In this document: piece after piece, positions 23,006 to 33,146 of the stretch
Position numbering within the stretch: position 1 is the stretch's first letter
How the letters are laid out: each line of letters starts with the position of its first letter
From: Nocardioides jishulii
Lineage (GTDB): Bacteria; Actinomycetota; Actinomycetes; Propionibacteriales; Nocardioidaceae
Reading direction: 5' to 3'
Assembly: GCF_006007965.1 (NCBI RefSeq)
Contig: NZ_CP040748.1
Coordinates: forward strand, 1-64,000
Length of the DNA: 64,000 bases
Notes under the pieces: model-generated
The model's database searches: none
What the model was told of the DNA's origin: nothing
What the model saw: only the letters and a program-made list of their open reading frames with translations
Position numbers and translations under genes: made by a program

Positions 23006-23049
23006 CTCGAGGCGGCACCCGCCGGTCTCCCGGTGGGTGCCGCCTCGAG
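23006..23049. terminator. Bidirectional hairpin between convergent genes
   Basis: The 15 bp perfect arms CTCGAGGCGGCACCC (23006-23020) and GGGTGCCGCCTCGAG (23035-23049) continue inward with CCGG/CCGG around a TCTC loop. There is no U-tract. It lies between the patatin gene and a convergent gene, so I read it as a bidirectional terminator. Confidence 0.7.
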
Positions 23050-23071
23050 GTGAGTCAGCGTCGAGTGTGAG

Positions 23072-23656
23072 TCAGTCCCGCGAGGGCTTCTCGCCGGAGG
23101 AGTAACCCTCGGTCGGGGGGACGTCGACCACGTCGGCCGGGTTGTCGGGCGTGGTGACCGGGTGCGGAGCCTCGGTCGCGTCGGCCAGGGCCTCGGCCGG
23201 GTCGGCACCCGCCGGGTCGTCAGCGACGTGGGCCCCGGAGTTGGAGGCGGGCGGAGGCGTCGGGGTCGCCGGCGTCGAGGCCGGCTGCCACTTCGCGGAC
23301 TCCTTCTTGGCGCTCAACTTCTTGGCGACGACGCCGAGCACGGCGGCGAGACCCCCGAAGAGCAGCACCTTGCGCAGCTTGCCGCCCTTGGACTTCGGCG
23401 GCGCGGGGTTGAGCTCCGCGGCCTTGGCATCGACGAAGTGCTGGGCACTCTCGGTGGCGCTGCTGGCGACGTCGACCGCCTGGGCCAGCCCGGCCACGGT
23501 CGCTGCCTTGCCCTGCTCGATGAGGGGTGCGGCCTGCTTGAGGCCCTCCTGCGCCAGCTCGGACGCCTGCGCCAGCACTGCCTCCACCTGGGGCTTTGCC
23601 TGCTCGGCCACGTCCTGTGCCTTCTCGATCAACGACTTCTGCTTGCGCAAACCCAT
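23072..23656 (-). CDS. Hypothetical membrane-anchored helical protein
   Basis: From ATG 23656 (AGGAAGGGA upstream) the protein is 194 aa. Residues 1-85 form Ala/Gln/Glu-rich amphipathic helices with repeated 'QAxxLAQEGLKQAAPLIEQGK'-type segments. A basic patch and one hydrophobic span (VLLFGGLAAVLGVVAKKL) follow. The C-terminal 80 residues are Pro/Ala/Asp-rich and disordered. It resembles actinobacterial stress-associated small helical proteins, but I recognise no family. Confidence 0.7.
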   Translation of the reverse strand: MGLRKQKSLIEKAQDVAEQAKPQVEAVLAQASELAQEGLKQAAPLIEQGKAATVAGLAQAVDVASSATESAQHFVDAKAAELNPAPPKSKGGKLRKVLLFGGLAAVLGVVAKKLSAKKESAKWQPASTPATPTPPPASNSGAHVADDPAGADPAEALADATEAPHPVTTPDNPADVVDVPPTEGYSSGEKPSRD

Positions 23657-23795
23657 CTCGATCCCTTCCTTCGGTTGGTGCGTCCATCTCACCACGCCAC
23701 GCAAACGACCACCAGTGGCCACGCGCGGGGTGGGCCTTCACCGGTGCGTGGCAGGATCAGGGGGCAAGTTCCCACCACTGATCGAGAGGCGCCTC

Positions 23796-24308
23796 ATGGC
23801 TGACCTGCAGGCCACCCTGAAGACCAACAAGGGTGACATCGTCATCAACCTGTTCCCCAACCACGCTCCCGAGACCGTGGACAACTTCGTCGGTCTGGCC
23901 GAGGGCACCAAGGAGTACAAGGACGACGCCGGCCGCTCCGGCGTCCCGTACTACGACGGCCTGGGCTTCCACCGCGTCATCGACAACTTCATGATCCAGG
24001 GCGGCTGCCCCCTCGGCACCGGCACCGGTGGCCCGGGCTACACCTTCAAGGACGAGCCGCACCCCGAGCTCGTCTTCGACAAGCCCTACCTGCTCGCCAT
24101 GGCCAACGCCGGCCCGGGCACCAACGGCTCGCAGTTCTTCATCACCGTGGCGCCGGCCCCGTGGCTGAACTTCAAGCACACCATCTTCGGTGAGGTGGCC
24201 GACCAGGCCTCGCGCGACGTGGTCGACGCCATCGCCAAGGCTCCGACCGGCCGCAACGACCGTCCGGTCGACGCCGTGGTCATCGAGCACGTCGAGATCA
24301 CCCGCTGA
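23796..24308 (+). CDS. ppiB: Peptidyl-prolyl cis-trans isomerase, cyclophilin type
   Basis: The 170 aa single-domain cyclophilin is cytoplasmic (no signal) and catalyses proline isomerisation during protein folding. The catalytic arginine is in GLGFHRVIDNFMIQGG; the pocket motifs MANAGPGTNGSQFFIT and WLNFKHTIFGEV follow. The frame is open upstream to 23142, but that part is antisense to the previous gene; the internal ATG gives the family's normal length. A cyclophilin next to a rhomboid gene near the origin is common in actinomycetes. Confidence 0.95.
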   Translation: MADLQATLKTNKGDIVINLFPNHAPETVDNFVGLAEGTKEYKDDAGRSGVPYYDGLGFHRVIDNFMIQGGCPLGTGTGGPGYTFKDEPHPELVFDKPYLLAMANAGPGTNGSQFFITVAPAPWLNFKHTIFGEVADQASRDVVDAIAKAPTGRNDRPVDAVVIEHVEITR

Positions 24309-24347
24309 TCCACCCCGGGTGACGACGAGAAGGCATCGAGGAGACCT

Positions 24348-25310
24348 GTGAACGACCAGTCGGCCCAGCCTCCCGTCGACCCCACCCACTCCGCGTCCGG
24401 GGTGCCGCAGTGCTACCGGCACCCCGGACGGGAGACGTACATCCGCTGCCAGCGCTGCGACCGGCCGATCTGCCCCGACTGCATGCGCGACGCCGCCGTG
24501 GGCTTCCAGTGCCCCGACTGCGTCAGCGAGGGCGCCAAGGAGACCCGTCAGGGCCTCACGCCCTTCGGCGGCAAGCGGTCGGCCAACCCGCAGGCCACCT
24601 CCATCGGCCTGATCGCCATCAACGTGGCGATCTGGGTGGCCGTGGTGGCCACCGGCGGCGCCGGATCCTGGCTGGCCGACCAGCTGATGCTCTCCCCCCT
24701 GGGGTCCTGCCTGGCCAACGACCCCGGGACGTGGTTCCCCAACGCCACCACCGCGGAGCTCTGCTCGCAGGTCCCCGGCGCCTCGTGGCACCCAGGACTC
24801 GCGGACGGCGCGTTCTGGCAGGTGCTGACGCACGGGTTCGTCCACGTCGGCATCTGGCACATCGCGCTCAACGCGATGGGGCTGTGGATCCTCGGGCCGC
24901 CGGTGGAGCGCGTCCTGGGCCGCGCCCGCTTCCTTGCCGTCTACCTGCTCTCCACCCTCGGCGCCGGCGCCACGGTCTTCGCCTTCGCCGACGTCCACTC
25001 CTCCACGCTGGGCGCGTCAGGCGGCGTGTTCGGGCTGATGGGCGCGCTGCTCCTGATCTCCTGGCGCGTGGGCGGCGACGTACGCGGCCTGCTCATGCTG
25101 CTGGCCCTCAACGCGTTCATCACCGTGACGATCCCGGGCATCTCCTGGCAGGGCCACCTCGGCGGCTTCGTCGCCGGCGCCGTGGCCACGGCCGTCCTGG
25201 TGCTCGCCCCCAAGGGCCCGCACCGGGCCAGGTGGCAGTGGGCCGGTCTCGCCCTGATCGGCCTGGTCATCGCGGCCGCCTTCGTCGCCCGCGGACTGGC
25301 CCTGGCCTGA
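24348..25310 (+). CDS. Rhomboid family intramembrane serine protease with N-terminal zinc finger
   Basis: The 320 aa protein has an N-terminal Cys/His zinc-binding module (residues 22-58: CYRHPGRE, RCQRCDRPICPDC, FQCPDC). Six or more membrane spans form the rhomboid core. The catalytic serine is S224 in GASGGVFGL and the partner histidine is H270 in GHLGGFVAG. HxxxN-type HIALNAMGLW marks the second helix. It cleaves membrane-embedded substrates, unknown here. The start is GTG. The B-box-like finger is common in actinobacterial rhomboids. Confidence 0.93.
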   Translation: MNDQSAQPPVDPTHSASGVPQCYRHPGRETYIRCQRCDRPICPDCMRDAAVGFQCPDCVSEGAKETRQGLTPFGGKRSANPQATSIGLIAINVAIWVAVVATGGAGSWLADQLMLSPLGSCLANDPGTWFPNATTAELCSQVPGASWHPGLADGAFWQVLTHGFVHVGIWHIALNAMGLWILGPPVERVLGRARFLAVYLLSTLGAGATVFAFADVHSSTLGASGGVFGLMGALLLISWRVGGDVRGLLMLLALNAFITVTIPGISWQGHLGGFVAGAVATAVLVLAPKGPHRARWQWAGLALIGLVIAAAFVARGLALA

Positions 25311-25349
25311 GTCGCGTACGCCCGTGGCCCGCGTCCGGCCACACACACG

Positions 25350-25380
25350 GAACCCGCCCTTCGAGGCGGGTTCTTGTGTT
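25350..25380 (+). terminator. Terminator after the rhomboid gene
   Basis: The hairpin has arms GAACCCGCC (25350-25358) and GGCGGGTTC (25365-25373) with a CTTCGA loop, followed by TTGTGTT. It ends the ppiB-rhomboid transcripts and precedes the DnaA-box cluster. Confidence 0.85.
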
Positions 25381-25404
25381 TCGGAGCTCTGGCAGGGCCC
25401 TTCC

Positions 25405-25566
25405 TGTGGAGAGAGACTCTTGGGATGGGCCTGACAGTCGTCAGCCTGTGGAGAACTTGGTCATTCCCGGCGGGAGACCGGGGAAAATCCTCCACAGATG
25501 GGGATGAACCTGTGCATAACTACAGGGATGTAATTCGTCCACAGGCTTCTCCCCAGATGTGGATGA
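25405..25566. promoter_or_regulatory. Cluster of six DnaA-box-like sites
   Basis: Within 162 bp there are TGTGGAGAG (25405), TGTGGAGAA (25447), TCCTCCACA (25488), TGTGCATAA (25511), TCGTCCACA (25535) and TGTGGATGA (25558). Each is one or two changes from the box TTATCCACA or its complement. Three are identical, in one orientation or the other, to 9-mers in the dnaA-dnaN region. Start-to-start spacings are 42, 41, 23, 24 and 23 bp. The non-coding stretch 25374-25658 holds nothing else I can name. DnaA binding is inferred. Confidence 0.65.
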
Positions 25567-25658
25567 GCAACGTCCCGGCGAATGACAGCGAGGGCCGCAC
25601 CCGATCAACGGGTACGGCCCTCGCGGAGACCTGGTGGAAGAAGCAGGTGGAGGGGTGC

Positions 25659-26123
25659 TCACTCCCAGCGCGTGGCGAAGGAGAAGCCCGCCGCCATGAA
25701 GCCGATGCCCACCAGCAGGTTGTAGTTCTGCAGGTCGTTGAAGACCCACATGTCGTAGATCTTGTCGCCGCTGAAGATGTAGAACGTGCAGATCCACAGC
25801 AGGCCGATCAGGAAGCAGCCCAGCATCCCGACCACGACGCCGCGGCCGCGGCCCAACGGGGTGGAGGGGTGGGCGGAGACCATGAGTCCGACGATGATCG
25901 CGCCGAAGCCGATCAGGTAGTTCCACTTGCCGAGGTCGGCGATGAACGCCGGACCACCCGGCTTCTCCGCCGGGAAGACGGTGGGGTCGGGGCGCACGCC
26001 CGCGTAGTAGTACGCGATCCATGCGATCCCCGCCACGACCAGCAGCACCGCGATCAGCAGTCGGACGGAGACGAGCTTCTCCCGGGGTTCGACCGACTCG
26101 TTCTTGGCCTTGGGCTTGGACAC
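25659..26123 (-). CDS. crgA: CrgA-like cell division protein with a tandem duplication
   Basis: CrgA is a small septal membrane protein that interacts with FtsZ, FtsQ, FtsI and other divisome parts. It normally has about 85-95 aa and two spans. This 154 aa protein has four spans arranged as two CrgA-like halves. Half one has a span at about 18-40, then LGKWNYLIGFGAIIVGLMVS. Half two has a span at about 97-116, then LQNYNLLVGIGFMAAGFSF and a terminal TRWE. Both halves carry the family's 'NY-(N)L-I/V-G-F/I-G' segment. The gene sits near the pknAB/rodA cluster, as in other actinomycetes. Confidence 0.8.
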   Translation of the reverse strand: MSKPKAKNESVEPREKLVSVRLLIAVLLVVAGIAWIAYYYAGVRPDPTVFPAEKPGGPAFIADLGKWNYLIGFGAIIVGLMVSAHPSTPLGRGRGVVVGMLGCFLIGLLWICTFYIFSGDKIYDMWVFNDLQNYNLLVGIGFMAAGFSFATRWE

Positions 26124-26185
26124 CGCCGTGCTCCTAGTGGTGTGTGGTGGGACTCGGGTTGGTGGGCGCAGTTAGCGTAGTCGCC

Positions 26186-26941
26186 ATGACGCACGGATCC
26201 CACGCTTCCCCCCCTCGCCGGGCATGGCGCTGGGGTACGCCCGTGGTCTTCCTGCTCAGCGGAACGCTCTTCATGGTCAGTGCGCAGAACAGTGACGGCA
26301 CCGACCTGCGTCCCACCCGCTACACCGATCTTGCCTCCATCGTCGAGGCCGAGTCCGAGGAGCTGGAGCGCCTCAACGCCCAGGCGGCCGAGCTCGACGC
26401 CGAGGTGAAGGCGCTCAGCGCCTCGGTCGGCGACCGCAAGGCGCAGCGTACGAACGCCAGGGTCAAGGTCATGGAGGACCCGACCGGCTTCACGCCTCGC
26501 TCGGGCACCGGGGTGACCGTGACGCTCGACGACGCGCCGGAGTCGCTGATCGCCGGAGCGACCAGCAGTGAACGGATCAACGAGATGGTGGTCCACCAGC
26601 AGGACATCCAGGCCGTCGTCAACGCGATGTGGCGTGGTGGGGCCGAGGCGGTCACGATCATGGGACAGCGGATCATCTCCACCACGGGCATCAAGTGCAG
26701 CGGCAACACCGTGCAGCTGCAGGGTCAGCCCTTCTCGCCGCCCTACGTCATCACCGCCGTGGGCGACCAGCTCGCGATCTACAACGAGGTCCAGACCGAC
26801 CCGGCGGTCGGACTCTTCCGTCAGGCCGTCGCCGACCCCGAGATCTCGCTGGGGTGGGACGTCGAGTTCCACGACTGGATCACCGCTCCCGCGTACGACG
26901 CGCCGGTCAACTTCTCCTACGCCGTGCCGCTGGAGTCCTGA
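26186..26941 (+). CDS. DUF881 family protein
   Basis: The 251 aa protein has one N-terminal membrane anchor (GTPVVFLLSGTLFMVSAQN). A coiled-coil stretch (EAESEELERLNAQAAELDAEV) and an extracellular DUF881 domain follow. Family motifs include GVTVTLDDAP, VVHQQDIQAVVNAMWRGGAE and YVITAVGD. DUF881 proteins cluster with division and cell-wall genes in Gram-positives; their molecular role is unclear. I chose the ATG at 26186, after a weak upstream region. It converges on pknB with only 4 bp between stops. Confidence 0.88.
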   Translation: MTHGSHASPPRRAWRWGTPVVFLLSGTLFMVSAQNSDGTDLRPTRYTDLASIVEAESEELERLNAQAAELDAEVKALSASVGDRKAQRTNARVKVMEDPTGFTPRSGTGVTVTLDDAPESLIAGATSSERINEMVVHQQDIQAVVNAMWRGGAEAVTIMGQRIISTTGIKCSGNTVQLQGQPFSPPYVITAVGDQLAIYNEVQTDPAVGLFRQAVADPEISLGWDVEFHDWITAPAYDAPVNFSYAVPLES

Positions 26942-26945
26942 GTCG

Positions 26946-28724
<1,779 letters not shown>

Positions 28725-28734
28725 CTCAGGCCTT

Positions 28735-30270
28735 TCACGACTCGAGCCTGGGGGTCAGGCTCTCGTCGGCGGGGGTCGTCTCGTCGTCGGTGGGAGTCGG
28801 GGTCGGCGTCGGCGTGGGGGTCGGCGTCGGCGTCGGGGTCGGGGTCGGCGTGGGCCGAGGGGTGGGGCTGGGCGTCGGGGTGGGTGTCGGAGTGGGGGTG
28901 GGCTCCGGCTCGGAGGCCTCCTCGCCCCAGAACGACACGGTGATCCTGTCACCCTTCTCGAGCGTGCCGGACGGGTTCACCTCGAACACCTCACCGGCCC
29001 GTTCGCCCCCGGGGTTCGTGCTCTCGTCGCGGGCCACTCGCAGGCCGAGGCGCTCGAGCTCGGCGACGACCTCGCGGACGTCGCGACCCACGTAGTCGGC
29101 CGCGTCGACCTCGACGCGATCGGGGTCCTCGGTCTCCTCGGACGTGGGGGACTGCGACGGGGTCTCTGGCGTGGTCGGCGGCTCGGAGTCGTCGTTGGAG
29201 CGCCACCACAGGAAGCCACCGATGAGCAGTGCGAGGAGCAGGAGGACCACGATGACGATGACGGCGGTACGTCCCGACTTCTGGTCGTCGTCCCTCGGCG
29301 GCGTGGTCACCGGCGCCGCACCGGTGGGCGTCGGCGTCATCGCCGTGACCGGCACCGCCTCGGTCGGCGCCAGCACGGCGGTCGGCTCGGTGGGGGGAGT
29401 CGCGGCCACGACGGTCTGGTCGCCCAGCGGTCCGGCGTACGCCGCGGGGTCGCGCAGGGCGGCAGCGAACTCCGAGCCGTCGGCGAAACGGTCCTCGGGC
29501 TTCTTCGACAGGGCGCGGCGTACGACCTGGGCCAGGTCGGCCGGGACGTAGTCGGGGAGCTCGGGCACGGGGTCGCGCAGGTGCTTGAGGGCGGTGGCGA
29601 CCGGGGAGTCCGCCTGGAAGGGGCGTCGCCCGGTCAGGCACTCGAAGGCCACCACACCGAGCGAGTAGACGTCGGAGGCGGCGGTGGCCCGCCCACCCTC
29701 GGCCTGCTCGGGGGAGAGGTACTGCGGGGTGCCCATCACCTGGCCGGTCTGGGTCAACGCCACGGCCTCGGCGGCGCGGGCGATGCCGAAGTCGGTGACC
29801 TTGACCTGGCGCTGCGGCGTGACCAGCAGGTTGGCGGGCTTCACGTCGCGGTGCACGATCCCGGCGCGGTGCGCCGCGCCCAGCGCGTCGCCGACCTGGG
29901 CGAGGAGGTCGCGCACGGCGTCCGGCGCCATCGGCGCGTCGGGCCTGATCAGGTTCGACAAGGGCTGGCCGTCGACCAGCTCCATGACCAGGAAGGGTCG
30001 CGGCGGTCCGCCGTCGGGGTTGTTGGCCTCGCCGACGTCGTAGACCGCAGCGATCCCGGGGTGGGAGAGCTGCGCGGCGTGCTGGGCCTCGGACTCGAAG
30101 CGGTGGCGGAACATCGCGTCGTCGGCGTACTCGGCCTTCAACAGCTTGACCGCGACCTCGCGGCCCAGGGCAGTGTCGGTGGCGCGCCAGACCTCGCCCA
30201 TGCCACCAGTGGCGATGCGGGACTCGAGGACGTAACGCCCACCCGGTCCGACACTCGTGGGGCTGCTCAT
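28735..30270 (-). CDS. pknA: Serine/threonine protein kinase PknA-like, with one PASTA domain
   Basis: The 511 aa kinase has an N-terminal catalytic domain (IATGGMGEVWRA, VAVKLLKAE, HRDVKPANLLV, DFGIAR, SPEQAEG). One membrane span (AVIVIVVLLLLALLIGGFLWW) and a single PASTA-like unit (YVGRDVREVVAELERLGLRV) follow. A tail of about 40 residues alternates Thr-Pro. The ATG overlaps the pbpA stop (ATGA), so translation is coupled. Mycobacterial PknA lacks a PASTA domain, so this is the positional rather than exact domain counterpart. Confidence 0.88.
   Translation of the reverse strand: MSSPTSVGPGGRYVLESRIATGGMGEVWRATDTALGREVAVKLLKAEYADDAMFRHRFESEAQHAAQLSHPGIAAVYDVGEANNPDGGPPRPFLVMELVDGQPLSNLIRPDAPMAPDAVRDLLAQVGDALGAAHRAGIVHRDVKPANLLVTPQRQVKVTDFGIARAAEAVALTQTGQVMGTPQYLSPEQAEGGRATAASDVYSLGVVAFECLTGRRPFQADSPVATALKHLRDPVPELPDYVPADLAQVVRRALSKKPEDRFADGSEFAAALRDPAAYAGPLGDQTVVAATPPTEPTAVLAPTEAVPVTAMTPTPTGAAPVTTPPRDDDQKSGRTAVIVIVVLLLLALLIGGFLWWRSNDDSEPPTTPETPSQSPTSEETEDPDRVEVDAADYVGRDVREVVAELERLGLRVARDESTNPGGERAGEVFEVNPSGTLEKGDRITVSFWGEEASEPEPTPTPTPTPTPSPTPRPTPTPTPTPTPTPTPTPTPTPTDDETTPADESLTPRLES
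28789..28908 (-). repeat. Thr-Pro coding low-complexity repeat in pknA
   Basis: On the plus strand this is a run of GTCGGC/GTGGGC-type hexamers. On the coding strand it encodes alternating Thr-Pro, a likely extended wall-spanning tail at the C-terminus of the kinase. Such a repeat can slip and vary in length between strains. Confidence 0.8.
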
Positions 30271-31733
30271 CGGGAGATCACCGCTTCCATCACTGCCTTT
30301 GCGATCGGGCCGCCGAGTCGCCCACCGGCGACCTCGCCGCGGGGGATGTCGGCACTCTGGATCATCACGGCGACTGCCACCTCCGGGTCGTCGGCGGGGG
30401 CGAACGAGACGAACCACGCGTAGGGCGGGACGTCGTCGATGCCCGACTGGGCGGTGCCGGTCTTGCCGGCCACCTTCACGCCGGGAATGGCGGCGGGGCT
30501 CGCGGTGCCGCTGTCGACCGTGCCGACCAGGAGGTCGGTGAGCTCACGGGCCGTACGCGCGGAGATGGCGCGGTGCAGCTCCTCGGGCTCGATGGTGTCG
30601 AGCACCTGGAGCTGGGGAGTGCGGTACTCGTCCACGAGGTAGGGCTTCATCACCTTGCCGCCGTGGGCGATGCCGCCGGCGACCATGGCCATCTGCAGCG
30701 GGGTCGCGGCGACCTCGAACTGGCCGAGTCCGCTCTGGCCGGTCTGCGCGGCATCCATGTCGCGGGGGAAGACCGAGACCGCCTGGGGCAGGTCGTCCAG
30801 GTACTCCTCGTTGAAGCCGAAGCGCTCGGCGCGCTCCTGCATCGCCTCAGCGCCCACCTCGACGGCGAGCGCGGCGAAGGTGGTGTTGCAGGAGTTCTGC
30901 ATCGCCTGGCGGAAGCTGACCGTCTTGGCGCCGCAGGACCGGCCCTCGTTGTCGATGCGTCCGGACTCGCCGGAGGTCAGCGGCAACTGGTAGGAGGGAC
31001 CGCCGGGCACCTGCGAGTCGGCGTTGTACTTGCCCGACTCGAGCGCGGCGGCGGCGGTGACCAACTTGAAGGTGGAGCCCGGCGGCAGGCGCATCCCGGC
31101 GGCACGGTTGATCAGCGGCTCGGCCGGGTCCTTCTGGAGCCGCTCCTGCTCCTTGATGATCTCCCCGAAACGGTGGCTGGCGAGCTTGTTGGGGTCGTAG
31201 GTCGGCAGCGACACCGACGCCAGGATCTTGCCGGTCGAGGGCTCGATGGCGACGACCGCGCCCTTCACGTTGCCGGGGAGGGACGAGAGTCCGTCGTACG
31301 CCGCCTGCTGCGCCGCAGCGTTGATCGTGAGCTGCACGTTGCCGCCCTTGGGGGAGCGGTTGCTCAGCATGTCGATGACCCGGTTGACGAAGAGCCGCGA
31401 GTCCTGGCCCGAGAGCACGGGATTCTGCGTGCGCTCGAGGGCGGTGGTGCCGAACCAGTTGAAGCGGCCGGTGAGGTGGGCGTACAGCAGGGGGCGCGGG
31501 TACTCGCGCTGGAACTTGTACTGGTCGTCGGTGGGCACCGACTTCGCCACGGGCTGGCGGCCCACCAAGATCGCCCCGCGCTCGCGGGAGAAGTTGTCGG
31601 CGATGACGCGCTGGTTGTGGCCGTCCTCGGCGAGGGTCTCGGCGCGGAAGACCTGGAGCCAGGTCACGTTGACCAGGAGCAGCAGGAAGAGGCCCAGGCA
31701 GAAGATGGAGATCATCCGGATCGGCTTGTTCAT
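30267..31733 (-). CDS. pbpA: Class B penicillin-binding protein (PbpA, PBP2-like transpeptidase)
   Basis: This is the transpeptidase partner of the SEDS polymerase encoded just upstream. The 488 aa protein has an N-terminal membrane anchor (8-27) and a dimerisation domain. The catalytic domain has S220-T-F-K223 in PPGSTFKL, the SxN motif SCN (281-283) and KTGT in AGKTGTAQ. Both start and stop overlap neighbours by 4 bp, so rodA-pbpA-pknA are tightly coupled. Confidence 0.95.
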   Translation of the reverse strand: MNKPIRMISIFCLGLFLLLLVNVTWLQVFRAETLAEDGHNQRVIADNFSRERGAILVGRQPVAKSVPTDDQYKFQREYPRPLLYAHLTGRFNWFGTTALERTQNPVLSGQDSRLFVNRVIDMLSNRSPKGGNVQLTINAAAQQAAYDGLSSLPGNVKGAVVAIEPSTGKILASVSLPTYDPNKLASHRFGEIIKEQERLQKDPAEPLINRAAGMRLPPGSTFKLVTAAAALESGKYNADSQVPGGPSYQLPLTSGESGRIDNEGRSCGAKTVSFRQAMQNSCNTTFAALAVEVGAEAMQERAERFGFNEEYLDDLPQAVSVFPRDMDAAQTGQSGLGQFEVAATPLQMAMVAGGIAHGGKVMKPYLVDEYRTPQLQVLDTIEPEELHRAISARTARELTDLLVGTVDSGTASPAAIPGVKVAGKTGTAQSGIDDVPPYAWFVSFAPADDPEVAVAVMIQSADIPRGEVAGGRLGGPIAKAVMEAVISR

Positions 31734-33145
31734 CGCAGTCTCACCACCTGGGTGGTCTCGTTCAGGTCCTCGTCGGTGTCGGGGGTCAGCTCCGGTGGTG
31801 GCTTGCGGGCGTGGTCGGAGACCCGCGCCACGAGGGCGATGATCACCCAGTTGGCGATCAGCGACGAGCCGCCGTAGGAGACGAACGGGGTGGTGAGACC
31901 CGTCAGCGGGATCAGCGCGGTGACGCCGCCAATGACCACGAACGTCTGGAGCGCGATGACCGAGCCGAGGCCGACGGCCAGCAGCTTGCCGAAGCCGTCA
32001 CGGCAGATCAGGGCGGTGCGCAGCGACCGCTCGACGATCAGGCCGTAGCAGAGGATGACGGCCATGACGGCGGTCAGACCCAGCTCCTCGCCGATCGCCG
32101 CCAGGATGAAGTCGGACTCCACGACGGGGATGCGCCACGGCATGCCCTCGCCGAAGCCGCGTCCGATCAGGCCACCCCACGCCATGCCGAAGAGACCCTC
32201 GACGAGCTGGCCGGAGCCGGGCTTCGCGTCGATGTAGGCCATCGGGTCCTGCCAGATCCGCACGCGGTTGCGCACGTGGCCGAAGGCGAAGTAGGCCAGC
32301 GTCGCGCCGGCGGCGAAGAGCACGGAGCCGACGACGATCCACCCGGGCCTCTCGGTGGCGACGTAGAGCAGCACCAGGAAGAGGCCGAAGAAGAGCAGGG
32401 CCGAGCCGAGGTCGCGCTGCACCGCGAGGATGCCCAGGCTGATCAGCCACATCAGCAGGATCGGGCCCAGGTCGCGGCCGCGCGGAAGGTCGATGAAGAG
32501 GATGCGCCGTCCGGCCAGCGCCAGCGCGTCGCGGTGACGCACGAGGTAACCGGCGAACGCGATGACCAGCAGGACCTTGGCGATCTCGCCCGGCTGGAAG
32601 GTCATGCCGGCGACCTTGATCCAGATCTTGGCGCCGTAGTTGCTGAAGCCCAGGCCGGGCACCATCGGCAGCAGCAGCAGGATCACCGCCGCCAGCGCCG
32701 AGGTGTAGGTGAACCGCTGCAGCAGGCGGTGGTCACGCACCACGAAGAGCGTGGCGACGAAGAGGGCGACCCCGAGGGTCATCCAGATCAGCTGCTGCTG
32801 GGCCAGGCCGCCGATCTCCTTGCCGCGCGCCAGGTCGATGCGGTAGATCACCGCGAGCCCGAGCCCGTTGAGGGCGGCCACGACCGGCAGGAGCACGGGG
32901 TCGGCGTACGGCGCCAGGAAGCGCAGCGCCACGTGGGCGGCGAGCAGCAGGGCGGTCAGCCAGCCGCCGTAGCCCACGATGTTGACGGGGATCTCGCCGT
33001 TGACGCCGACGCCGACCGCGGCGTACGCCCCCAGGCCGACGGCGAGGGCGAGGATGAGGAGGAAGAGCTCGGCACCGCGGCGGCTGCGGTGCACGAAGCC
33101 CATGAGCGAGCTGGGCGCGGAGCCGGAATGGGTCAGCTGGGCCAT
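31730..33145 (-). CDS. rodA: SEDS peptidoglycan polymerase (RodA/FtsW family)
   Basis: SEDS proteins polymerise lipid II into glycan strands together with a class B PBP. The 471 aa form starting at ATG 33145 shows about ten to twelve membrane spans. Family motifs include FQPGEIAKVLLVI, the catalytic-region aspartate in AVQRDLGSALLFFG, VESDFILAAIGEELG and PFVSYGGSSL near the C-terminus. The start follows GGGGAG and lies one base after the pstP stop. The 3' end overlaps pbpA. Confidence 0.93.
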   Translation of the reverse strand: MAQLTHSGSAPSSLMGFVHRSRRGAELFLLILALAVGLGAYAAVGVGVNGEIPVNIVGYGGWLTALLLAAHVALRFLAPYADPVLLPVVAALNGLGLAVIYRIDLARGKEIGGLAQQQLIWMTLGVALFVATLFVVRDHRLLQRFTYTSALAAVILLLLPMVPGLGFSNYGAKIWIKVAGMTFQPGEIAKVLLVIAFAGYLVRHRDALALAGRRILFIDLPRGRDLGPILLMWLISLGILAVQRDLGSALLFFGLFLVLLYVATERPGWIVVGSVLFAAGATLAYFAFGHVRNRVRIWQDPMAYIDAKPGSGQLVEGLFGMAWGGLIGRGFGEGMPWRIPVVESDFILAAIGEELGLTAVMAVILCYGLIVERSLRTALICRDGFGKLLAVGLGSVIALQTFVVIGGVTALIPLTGLTTPFVSYGGSSLIANWVIIALVARVSDHARKPPPELTPDTDEDLNETTQVVRLR

Positions 33146-33146
33146 C

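Noticed and set aside
23142..23795. N-terminal extension of the cyclophilin frame
   Set aside because: It overlaps a better-supported gene on the minus strand; the ATG at 23796 gives a normal cyclophilin length.
28789..28908. Hexamer repeat as a G-rich regulatory structure or mobile repeat
   Set aside because: It lies wholly inside pknA and is explained by alternating Thr-Pro codons.
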